Shown: positions 1 through 11,163 of the stretch, piece after piece | How the letters are laid out: each line of letters opens with the position of its first letter | Numbering within the stretch: the stretch's first letter is position 1 | From: Setophaga petechia | Taxonomy: Eukaryota; Chordata; Aves; Passeriformes; Parulidae | Length of the DNA: 64,000 bases | Reading direction: 5' to 3' | Assembly: GCA_024362935.1 (NCBI GenBank) | Contig: JANCRA010000003.1 | Location: 39,927,291 to 39,991,290 of the forward strand | Program-made: the position numbers and the translations under genes | The notes under the pieces: generated by a model | Databases searched by the model: none | Told to the model about the DNA's origin: nothing | What the model saw: the letters and a program-made list of their open reading frames with translations, nothing else

Positions 1-3000
1 AGCTGATGCCATGAGGGCTGATAGACCTTCCAGGCTTGGCCCCAGACAGGTGTCTTGGGCCTCTTCCACAATACCTGTGGTTCCCTCCTTACTGCTGCTT
101 TTTGCATTTCACTTGTGCTTATGATCTTTGCCCTAAATCTAGGTTAGTCTTGCAGGTGTAGCACACTCTGAAGAGCACCTGGAATAGGTTTGCAGGTCTG
201 ACCCCTTGTTTTGGCCAAGTGATTTCTTCATGATCAAGGAAGTGCAGGTTTAACAGCCTGGGACCAGGAAAAGTGATTGCAACTCACACCTCTGCCTTTG
301 ATGCTTTGTAGCTTGGGCAAAAACTCCAGTTGGGATCAGTTGTATGAGGACATATAAATGCCTGAAGATGCAGGTTGTTATCTGCATGCTGTTTATTTTA
401 CATTTAAGCTGCATCTGGGAGTTTTGTTTCCTGACTAGGAAATAGGAAAAGGTATTTTTTGTCTATCCTTTTATTACTGCTCTCCAGCCTGAAAGCTACT
501 GGGGTTGAGATGTCCCCGTAGGTGTGTGAGTGCGTGCTGCAGGCCCTGATCTCAGCAGGAGGCTCGTGTTGAACCCCACTAAGCCAGCCCTGGAGCTGAG
601 TGGCCGAGATGCTCTCTAAGCCCTGCAGAGCTGCATGTAGGGAAGGGTATTTTTTTCCCCAAAGAGCACTTGATTCCTGCAGTACTATGGGAAAAGGGAC
701 ATATCTGCACCACCTGGGTGCTCCTCCATTGCTTGCTGGGGACGAGCAGCACCTGCTTACAGTCAGTGCTTTGCCTTGGAAGCCCCTGAGGGCTGCTGAA
801 TGTATCTGCTGCCTGGCTTCTCCCTTAGTTAGTCTGTGTATAACAGCCAGGGAGATTATTGCCCCCACCCATGCAGCTTGCCAGACAGATGTTTGAGATG
901 GCGATGGATATATCTGCTCTCAGATTAAAAAGCAGTTTAAAATGCATCCCCTGCCAGCTGTGACCCCCTGGCCTGTTAGCTTTCAAGTGCTCTCTGGAAG
1001 AAATCCTTTCAGATTTAACTCAGCCCTAGCCTGTCCTGCAGTCTTCTCGTGCTGTTCTCTGCCTGGCAAAGCCCCAGCAGCAGCCCCCAGGCAACGTGGC
1101 ACGTGTAGTGGGATCGACTTTGGCTGACTGGGATGGTTTTGCAGGGAGTCCAGGTGCTGTACACAGTACAGTGGGGAGGAGAAGACGCCTCCGGATGGAA
1201 GTTAAAGATCTCTTCCTCCTCCCTTTTTTCTCCTGAACCCAGCAATTCAGTGGTTGTGTCAGCATAACTCGTTAGCATGGGGATAGAGAGAAGCTGGAGC
1301 CTCCACAGCACAAAGCAAAAGCCTCAATTTGCTCTCAGTTGCCTGTTGCAGGAAACTCTGTCTCCTGGTGATAAAGGGAGAAAAAGAGCTGCATGGGGAG
1401 GAGGACACCACAGGACAACTCCTTCAGGGGGAGAGTGAATGCTTTCTTCTCTGCCTTGGACATTTGTATACCAACTTGTCCTGCCCTGATGTCTCTGCAT
1501 GGGCAATCTTGTCCTTAGCATGGGTTTTCCCAGCTTTTCCCAGGGACCTTGAGAGCTAGTCGTCCCCATGCTGCCTTTCCAGGGTTTCTCATCCTGCCAG
1601 AGCCTATAACAACATGGGCTGTGCTGCAGGTCTCATTCCTTTCCTCAGCTTGCCCCGCAACAGTGGCAGGATGTGCTAGTCATTGCAGTCAGATTAAAGG
1701 CTGGTAAGCTGCCCTTTTGTCGAGGTGGATGTAAAGGTCTAAGGGCAGCAGTGCTCAAAAAATACCTCCTCTCTTGGTAGGAGATATCGGTGAGAAATTC
1801 TGTCTTGATGCTGATGCTGTTGGGACAGGGATGCTGGGATGGTAGCCTTAGTGGGGGATGGCTCTGCCTGCATTAGTCTTGGTGGTGGAGGGGAAATCCA
1901 TAGCATAAAAATATAAATTATATGTGTTCAACAGATACATAAACATTACTTCTACAGGACTGTAAATCAGGCTTATCTCTCCACCTCCTCCCAGATTTTA
2001 CCAGCCTAATCTGGAATTTTCTGTGTAATATTTATTTTTCATTACTCAGTCTTGAAGGAATTGCATTTTCAAGGAGCCAGTGACTTCTTTTTGTCTAAAA
2101 ACTTTGTTTTCCCCTGAAGTCAGCTCAGAGCACCTGTCTCTTGGAAAACCAGGCCCCTTTAAGATGTCTCAGGCTGCTTTGAATCACTAATTGCTTCTGA
2201 ATAGGCAGGCCAAATGTTTTATCACTTCAAACTCCCATAGCAATGCAAATCTATACAGCTGAGAAGCCTCTTTCCATGCATGGGGGTGATGGGTAAAGAT
2301 AAGGATTAAAAATAGAAACAAATTCAGCCCGGGGGTCCTCTTTGTTCCTCCCTGTCCTCGGTGGGGTTGCCAGGGCTACATTTGTTCCCCTGCATCGTTT
2401 TTGGATGAGGTCCAGTGCCCGTTGAATGCAAAGCTGAGAGATGCAGTGGCGGGAGAGGGCTGGATGAGGTCCTAGGTACATACATATTTCATTGCCCATG
2501 CCAGGCTCTGTGTTGTTTTCTCTCTCTGGTTTCACAAAGGTGGTGTTTTCTAAAACTCCCACTTGTTGAGGGTGACACAATCCAAGCTTCATCCCGTCTA
2601 AAGTTTCTGGCTTTTCAGGTTTTTTCCCACTCTGAATGGCAGCCAGGCATATTTCCCATGCCTGGGGGGAAAAGGGGGATGCTTGGTAGGGAAACAGGAC
2701 ATGCCAGAGTTCTGTTTGGAGGGAACTACATGTGCTGTGACATGTCCCCCTCGGGGCTGCTGTGTGTGTTTTGGGCTGTGCTGGCTCACAGAGCTGCAGG
2801 AGATGAGCAGCCCTTTGCAAAGCTTCACTGGTACAGGGCTGGCCTGGCTTCTTTAAGTAACCCACAGCCTGAAGGCAAATATTGACTATTAAGAGGTGGA
2901 AGATCTCAGGGAGCAAGGGCAGTCTAAATCCTCCTTTTTGCTTAGGTCACCCGTTATTAGAGCTGCCTGCTGTGTGCTGAGTACAGCTATGCTCAAAAAT

Positions 3001-6000
3001 TGCCAAGAGCTCAGCATTATGGAAGCAAAAGCCAATTTACTGACTTTCCAATAGAAAGGAAGATACAAGCTGAATGTGCATCTGTTGGATGATATTTCTG
3101 TTTCAGGCATGCCACTAACATACAAATGGAAAAGCGACTTTGCATGATTTATGTAGTTACTAGGAAAACCTGAGTGATACTTTGTAGAGTATTGGGCACT
3201 ATTTATTCTGAGCAGAGTAGGTTATAAAATCTATTTTCTATTTATCTCCCCAAATGAATTCCAGTTGACGTTGCCTATCCTACTCTGGACATGGAGAGCA
3301 GATAAATATCCTGACAAATAACATCTTCATGTAAAATCAATAGCTAATAAGAAATCAGTCCCTTGAAGATGATAGCAATTTATCTTTAAAATTAAAATAA
3401 AGACTGCAAAATGTTGTCAAAGATGAAAACAATAAAACAAATCTCTGTTCTTCTTTGTTTAGGTATTATTTGTATGTTTCAGGTGCATATAGGACCCAGT
3501 CAGGACTTGATCAACTAAGGATAACTATTGTTAACTTCATTGTACTTTTAAAAGAGCTGCTTTCCCACCAGACTGGGATTTCCAGGGAGGCACCAAGGCG
3601 CTGGAATAATTTTAGACCTTCAATCGTGTTCTCCAAAGACCTTCGACTCAACAGGGCTGAAACTCAGGCTTAAATCCTGCAGGGGGTTAAATCTTCAGTG
3701 TTGGGTTCCAGCTCAGGGGTAATTGTCTTACTGAACCAGGGTTTTCATACATAACACTGGCAGGGAAAAATTTTTTTAAGAAACATTTTGAGTCTAAAAG
3801 GACAATTAGAAACGAGAAAGCTTGCTTGTACTTTACGAGCTTACATGTAGAGGTGGCCTTGGATGTCCAAGTCAGTACCAAAAACAATCCAGGCTTGGGA
3901 CTCTCCTTATTTCTGTCCAAGGTCTCCACTTGGGTACCAGCAAGGCACAGAGCTGGTGCAAGATTGTGCTCTGCTCTGACACCTGGCACCAGCAAAGTGA
4001 GGCATGTGAGAGAACTTCCAGTGCTGGTGCTGTGAGGGGGCTGTGAGGCTGAAATGTGGGGCTGGCTGTGTAATGGGGGATTCTGAATGCGCAACCTGGC
4101 AGGTGGCTTCTGAGGCATGGTGATGGAAAATCAATTAGGGGCCAATGGGAATGACACAGGTAGAGAGCAGGAAAAGGTGTCCTAAAGGGTGGAATCTGTG
4201 CCAGGCTCAGGTGCCCTTCCAGCTCGAAACTGGGAGCTCAGGCAGGGAAGGAGGGGGAATAGCTGGAGCAAGAACCAGAAAAACCTGCTCACACCAGCCT
4301 GGGATTCACATTACTCACACTGCTTTAAAACAGGTCAGGTTTGCTTTGGTTTCCAGGCAAGGATGGCCAAAATGCCTAAGGATTGTTTGCAGCTCAGCTT
4401 GGAGCAGTTCCGAGCTCCTGTGTGCCTGCCCACCGTGTCACTGTGCCCCCTACCCATCACCAGTGCAAGGCTCTTCCTGGGATTTCAGCCTTTCTAAGCA
4501 AAGGCTGGGCTAGGGGCATGCACAAGGACATTTCCCAGCTCACCTGAGGGGTGGTAACTGTGAGTAGTGGGATCACATCACCCTCACCTCCTGACCTGCC
4601 ACAAGCTTTGGAGCTCACACAACAAGTTTGCTTCTTGAAGCTGGATGGGAGACTGGTCTGGGGATGCTCCCCATTGCAAAGGAAGAGTGGTCTGCCTCCT
4701 CCAGATGCTATCAGAGGTGAGAAGCTCATGGCAGTGGTGAGAGCTGGCCTGCTTCAGGTCTCATCCACAAGCACCAGGGTCAATCTCACATGGTTTATCA
4801 GGTTATTATAGTCTACTTCAACTGGGTGGGACTAGCAAAGATGAAACCACTTTTTTGTTGGGAAGAAGGAGGGGAAAAGGAGCTAACAGAGTTAGAAATC
4901 AGATTGTCGGAGGCTAATGGCTGTGTCTGCTTATTAGGCAGCAATAACAGTAATTTACCTTTGAATCGCAGTAATTCATCGTAAGGCTTCCCACCTACCT
5001 CATGAACCCTTTCTGCTTATCTCACCCCTCTTGTTCAGGGATCTGAAAGCATTTCATAAACATTAATTAATTATTCCTCCACACCCCTGGAAGCAAAGTA
5101 AACATTATCCCAATTTTGCAGCTCAAGAAGCTGAGCTCACCTAAAGAGATAATAACTGAGCAGGGGTGCAGGAGCCCAGAGCAAAAGCCCTTATCCCAGT
5201 TTTGACCAGAAGCACCTTTTGGCAGAGTGCTCTGACACGTGGGCACTGGGGGCATGATCCAGGGTAGTTCAGTCCTTCATCCATGCACGTTCCTGTGCTT
5301 ACCACCATTTTCAGATGGCAGGAGAGGTGTAGGAAGGATGAGTGTTGCTCTTGCCGTGGAGATGTCTCACACTCATCACTATCTCATCACCTTCAAGCCT
5401 CCACCACAGGGCCCAGGCACCTGCCAGTGTGTGAAGCACCTGCCATTATTCACAGTAGGACTCTCCCTTTTTTTAATGACTACGTTAATGACCCTAATCT
5501 GTCGGTGTGAATGTGGTTAATCCCACAATTCTAGGGACTAGAAATTCAGAGACGTTTCTTCTCCTGCCTTCTCTCACCTCACTTTGCATCCTAACCTAAT
5601 GCTTCAGCACTGAGGTGAGCTGGTGAGACCTTTGCTAAAGCAGAAGCCACCCTGTCCTGGCTTGAAAATCGGGCTGCTGTGAGTAAATATCCAGGACACA
5701 ACAGTTACAAATCAGGCCATCTCTCTCAAACGTCTCAGCTAAGGGAAGTGAGCAACATCCTGAAACAAGATGCTTGACGTGAAACCTGTGCTCAGGTGCC
5801 TTGGTGGATCTTGGCCCTTGAGGAGCCTGTCACCCTAGATGTGGTGATAAGGATGTAAATTAAGGGGAGGATGTCCCCTGCAAATAATGAGCCTTGGCAG
5901 TGGAGGGAAGGATGAGACACCAAAGGTCCATGCCAGGCAAGCCTGTTGGGAAGGGGGATTTTTTCTTCCCCTGAAAGCAGCAGTTGACTTTTGGAAGCCA

Positions 6001-7916
6001 AATGGGTTCCAGCATCAGAGCAGGAGGAGGGTCGTGTTTCATAGACAAGTCATGGTGGATTAAATGTAAATGAATCTGCAGTGTGATGGACAAATGGGAT
6101 CAGTGCCGGGAACCCCAGCTCCTGGTGGGGGATGGATTAGTAATGGGCACTGGTGGGTTTGCAGCAGGGAGGGAGTGAATGGCCAGGCAGGGAGGTTTCC
6201 AGCATTGCCCTGCCTGTAGCACTGAACGAAGGAGACATCTCTGGGCTCAAAGAAGAGAGGTCAAGCCTAGATAAACACCAGCTTGGTCCCCCATCAGAGA
6301 ATCACTGAGGCATGAAGAAAAACTTTAACAGCTGCAATGCTGCTTTTGAACCTCCTAGTAAAAGAGAGGGTCAGGAGGTCAAAACTTTCAATGCCTCTGG
6401 GAAGAAGAGGACTTTTCCCCACAAGCCTTTGAAAAACCGAACTAAATTAGCATGACCACACTGCTAAATGCTTGGGAAACCTGAACAGCCCGGGTCACAG
6501 GCTACCCGAGCAGCAGAATGGCAAAGAGCTGCTGCATTCCCATACTCAACAGCCATAATTAATGAGGCTATTTCCTAGGTGAAAAGCAGGTCTTCTGCCC
6601 AGCACCTGGACGGGAAACAAAACCTTGCAGGATGTTCCCTGGGCATCTTTTCTTCTCCTGATACTGTTGCCTTTCCCCCTTTCTGTTTCTCTCATCCATT
6701 TTCTCTCTCTCACTTCCATCCACCATTGTTTCAGCTGGTTTTTTCTCCCTTGCTCCCAATGTCACACAGCTCAACTCACTGTTTGAAGTGGGGCATGGCA
6801 ATGAAGTTGTAATGATCTAGCCGTGCTCTCCCCTGGGATTGCTGAATGGGAATGCAGGAGCTCCAACCTAACTAGAACACTTTTTTTCCTACTTTTTATT
6901 GCAAAAGGGATATGTAAGAGCCCTCCTCCTCGTTGTGAGTTATTCGCTTCCACTTTGAAGCTAGATTTTGCATTTCTGGACCTTTTGCAAGAGCCATTCT
7001 AGCAAAGACCAGGCAATGCAGACTTCTGGAGGATGTAGAGACCTGGAATTTTTTGCTCTGACTCTATCATGGGTTTTATATTCATCTTGTACTGTGAGTG
7101 TGCTGGGTACCACCTGTCATGAGAGACCCTTTGCAGATCTCCCTTCACAGCTCCCACCACCAGAGGTTGTGGAAAGCAGAGAGGCATGTGCAGACCTTGC
7201 AGTGGCTGTCAGTGCTTTTGGGCAAGGGCTATGTGCCTACACAGGGCAAGCCAAAGACCCCAGACCAGTGTAGCCAAAAGGTTTATTGATCTGGACTGCA
7301 ATACTGCAGGCTGCTCCTGAGCATCCCCATTCCTTGAAGCCATAGGAGACTAAGTACCCAGCAGCTTTTCCAGGCTTGCTGCAGAAGCAGAAGGAATACT
7401 GAATTAAGCAGGAGGGCAGGAAATAAATCCCATTTCACAGGCCAGAATGCCTGCCCTTGAAGGACAACAGCTCATCTACCCAGCAGACCAAAGTCTCTCC
7501 TTCCTGCAAGCCCAGGCCCAGGCAGGGTTGTGGGTGGAAATGAGGGGATACAGTCTGTAGTACCCTGGCAGTCAGCTGCAGGGCTCTGCAGTGCCAAGCC
7601 CCAGTGTGGCTTTCTTGTGATGCTGCAGGATCTTTTCTTTCTTATGTCTCTTGTTGTCCTAGAAACAGAGGAAAAAATTCTTCCAGAGAAGCCCTTTTGT
7701 TACACTTGAGGCAGCATCTCCTGTCTCTCACTAAAACAGTGTATGGTCACAAAAAAAACCCTGCCAGAAAATATATGGTGAGTTCAAAATCTTCCAAAGA
7801 AACCTGGAAAAACTTAATACCCTCCAAACATTCCAAAAGCCCTAAAGGTACTGCAAGGGTCATTGGGCACTTTGTAATGCTGCTACAAATGTATGTTGAG
7901 CAACAGAAGGCAGTAC

Positions 7917-7952
7917 TCTTGTGTGTGTGTATATATATACATATATGTATAA
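7917..7952. repeat. TG/TA dinucleotide microsatellite
   Basis: A short TG run passes directly into alternating TA/CA sequence. It is a simple repeat of the kind that varies in length between individuals, and no function is inferred. Confidence 0.8.
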
Positions 7953-7997
7953 ATATTTTTATAGATGTAATTATATGTGTTATTTATACATATTGTT

Positions 7998-8014
7998 GAG
8001 AGAGAGAGAGAGAG
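7998..8014. repeat. GA dinucleotide microsatellite
   Basis: About eight consecutive GA units lie 45 bases after the TG/TA run. Confidence 0.85.
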
Positions 8015-10620
8015 GTCCTCATTTCTAGCCTTGGATTACAGCTTTTGAAGTAGAGGGTGTCTGCTGGAAGAGAAAGTCAACATGCCCTCTGGTATTGGCC
8101 ACTTTTCTCTCCTGGTGACAGGGCTTTCCTGGAAATGCGGGGATTTTGAGGGCAATTGTCTTTATTTGAGAGGGAAGCTCATGTTCTGGGGAAAATGTGC
8201 CCTTCTGCGTGCTCAGCCAGTCAAAAGAAGCACTGGGTAATTTCTCTGAGGCACATGAAATGTTGTAGCTGCATCAGGAAAGGATAGTGACTGATAAATT
8301 TCCTGGGGCTTGCAGGATCTGGAGGCACACTCCCAAGCTGTGCCTCAAGGAGTCCATGGCAAGGGAAGGAGAGGAAAGCAGGCAGGAAGGTTTGACAGCC
8401 ATGATGCTGACTACCTCCAGCTCCTGGGGGGAGCAGGTGATGTGGGACACCTCTGAAAATCTGCTTTCCCACTCTTTCCTTTTAGAAATAGGCCTGGAAA
8501 AGAAACTTTCCTTTTCTTTTCCCTCCCAACCACAGCTCAGAGGGTTTTGGGGTTGTGCCAAAAGCCAAAACCCAACAGCTCTGCAGATTCAGGTGCCTCA
8601 AATACCCATTTTTCCCTCATGCCCCACACTGACCATGGACTGTAGCACGGACTAACACTGCTGGGCTTGGGTGGCTGTGCCAGGGAAGATGTGCTCTGCT
8701 AGGAGAGGCTACAGCTGGTGACCTGCTGTTCACCCACAGTAGGTTTGTACTCAGGAGAGGGGTTTTGTGCAAACATACTCTGTATCTTAAGACACCTCAG
8801 AACCAGGACACTTGTTGTGCTCCTGAGCAGTGAGACAGCATCTTCTCCTTTGGGGAAACTCAGATAGGATTACTATCTCATCTGCTGCTGGAGAGACCAA
8901 AGGACCTGCTTGGTGATGATTCAACTGCTCAGGATGCTGAGACAGCATTGCTCTCCTCCCTAAAGCAGCCTGACTGCTCAGTGTACAATGAGGACATGAC
9001 TTTTCAAAACTCTAAGATACACCTGTAGCAATCCCAGCATGGAACCAGTGGGCACAAACCCAGAAATCAGCTCAATCACTATTCCTGGTCAGTCTCTGAA
9101 CATGGCCTCAGCACCACAGGAGCTTTAAGAATAAATCTGAGGCAGAGAAGATGGTCCATGAGCCAGTCTGGCAAACTCACCAGTGTGAACTAAACGTTGG
9201 ACATTTTTATCCATCTTAATTGATGGAAGGTGTGAAGAACTCTGCATAGGATGAGGAATCAAGGGACCATGCAGACAGCGAGACAGAGTCAGTTTATTTA
9301 TTTTTCACAGTAATAAATTTACAAGTGAAAAGAGATTTCCAATCTTTTTACAACCTACTTAAGGTAGAAAGATTTAAAATTCAAAATCTTTTCCTAAAAG
9401 AAAGGCAACCATCCTTGCTAGTGGCAAATGAGCCTCTGCTCAGCTTGCATCCGATTGGGATCTCAGAAGACTGTCCAACCTATTAAACAAGATACATATC
9501 TCCTGAGAACAGCCTTTGTTGTTTTCTTTTATAGATCTTTGTTCCTCTTGTGCTGTAAGGTCTCCAGGGCATGGCCTGTGTTACGGAGCACCAGATGTAC
9601 TATCTGATTTTAGGAGATCCTAATTATGAGGAATATGTCAGAACAACAGAAAACTTAATTTAAAAATCCAATTAAAGCTGCCGAGTGACAGCTACAGACT
9701 TGTGTGTTGCATCACCTTCTAATCCCAGCAGCTTCCATGTGGAGAAGGGAGTAGTTAAAGATATCATAAACCCTAGATAAGGATATCAGAAGGCCTGCAT
9801 GAGATGGGGATTTTTCTGACCATAAGTTAAAATTGGCACACATTTTGTGGTGGAGCAGTAAACCTGAGATCTGTTTTGGAGCAGTCACCTTGGGATCCAG
9901 GGTCTGATGGGTGGGTTATCCTTTCTCGTGAGTAGTGGGACATTTCACAAGATATTCTGGATAAAGAAATATAAAGGTAACTGTGTGTCTGGCACTGGGG
10001 TTGCTGAGCACCTTCACCTCCTCAGGTCTTGCTGGAACACCTTCACCAATAGAGACCTCGAGGATGGGATTCTGGTGCCATCACAGCCATCCCCATTGCT
10101 TGGGGGACCATGGAGGAAGGACATTGGCATGCAGGGTGGGGGGAGCTTTCAGGAGGGTTTTTTGAGAGATAGGATGGGAAAAGCTGACGGAGAGATCCAA
10201 AGCCTCCAGCATGGCAGCAGACACCTGCTTCTTCCAAAACCGGCTGAACCTGTCTCCCTGCTGTCATCTCTCTGCGCATTCAGGGCATTCTGAGCCCCAA
10301 GCTGGCTGAAGGGCACGGGGCTCGAGGGCTGCACCCTCCTCGTGCACCAGGGCAAGCTCTTCTCTCTGGAAAGGGGTTGTTTTCTCCGCTCTACCCAGAG
10401 ACCTGCTGGGGCAGGTGGAGGTCTGGGCCCTGCTGTCAGACAGGCTGAGCACTTCCAGGCGGGAATGAGCCCGCCCATACAGCCCCACAGAGCCAGGAGT
10501 CAGGGATAGGGAAGTACAGGGTGGTTTTGCTTGGTTTCTTTTTAGGAAAGGAGATTTTAAGTAGTCTTTCAAAAAACATGATAATGTTTTCAGATTTTTA
10601 AATATAAATTAATAACCTTT

Positions 10621-10905
10621 TTAAATAAAAGGAGAATTCAATACTTTTAAAAAGTTTTTTTAAGAATTTTATTTTTATTGGAGAGTTTAAGACTTCAGGG
10701 GGAAAATGTAGAATTTATGAGTTATTAAAAAAATAAGAAGGAGAATTTAAAGGTTTATTTTAAAAGGAGAGTTTTAATCTGTTGGGTTTTTAGAGAGGGT
10801 TTATGACTTTTTAAAAGAGAAGATGTTAAGGTTTTGGGGGGAGTTTTTAAAAGAATTTAAGATTTTTTTTTAAGGAGAATTTCAGACTTTTTTTTAAACA
10901 GCCGA
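10621..10905. repeat. Degenerate AT-rich tandem repeat beside the RASSF7 CpG island
   Basis: The core GGAGA(A/G)TTTAAGACTT recurs in degenerate form at about 10630, 10680, 10740, 10766 and 10874, separated by runs of T and A (TTTTTTAAAA). The array stops abruptly where the GC-rich island begins at about 10910. It looks like an old, diverged minisatellite. I see no open reading frame in it and it resembles no transposable element I can name. Confidence 0.55.
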
Positions 10906-11040
10906 GGTGATGCGGGGGAGTTCCGTGTGTGGGGCGGGGCTCACCTGGCGGGGGCGGCGCTCACCTGGCGGGGCGGGGCCGGCGGGGCGGGGCGCGGAGG
11001 GCGGCGCTGGGGCCGGCGCGGCTCCGCGCTGCGGAGCGGA

Positions 11041-11163
11041 CGGGAGCGGAGCGGAGCCGAGCCGCCGTTGCCGCTGCTGCTGCTGCTGCCGCCGCCGCCG
11101 CCGCCGCCGCCCAGGAGAGGAGCCGGAGCCGCGGCCGCGCTGCCGTGGCCGGGCCGGCGGCAG
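11041..11163 (+). other. RASSF7: Probable 3' part of RASSF7 non-coding exon 1
   Basis: The sequence CGGCAG followed by GTGAGTG at 11164 is a strong 5' splice site inside the CpG island. The transcription start cannot be placed, so the left end given here is nominal. The exon would carry a (CTG)n(CCG)n run in the 5' UTR. It would join the acceptor at 23606 across an intron of about 12.4 kb. Support is positional only, because non-coding exons have no protein check. Confidence 0.4.
11070..11112. repeat. CTG/CCG trinucleotide run
   Basis: Five CTG-type units are followed by seven CCG-type units without interruption. The run probably lies within the RASSF7 5' UTR. Long open frames in this island encode only low-complexity Ala, Arg, Pro or Ser stretches and are artefacts of the repeat and the high GC content. 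Confidence 0.8.

Larger units (their letters stand above)
1..10560. other. Intergenic region, no gene recognised
   Basis: I see no supported gene in this stretch. The longest open frames (a 221-codon frame on the minus strand at 2251-2916 and a 156-codon frame opposite it) overlap each other, match no family I know and lack convincing splice context. In mammals HRAS, LRRC56 and LMNTD2 lie upstream of RASSF7, but none of their conserved motifs (for example the Ras P-loop) is visible here. The stretch contains a TG/TA dinucleotide run near 7920 and a GA run near 8000. It could hold regulatory elements or non-coding RNA that cannot be seen by eye. Confidence 0.6.

Noticed and set aside
2251..2916. 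221-codon minus-strand open frame, with a 156-codon frame opposite
   Set aside because: No recognisable domain, both strands open over the same bases, no start or splice context; typical of chance frames in moderately GC-rich DNA.
9290..9315. Minus-strand AATAAA-like motifs suggesting a leftward gene end
   Set aside because: AT-rich context gives such hexamers by chance and no exon lies on the minus strand nearby.
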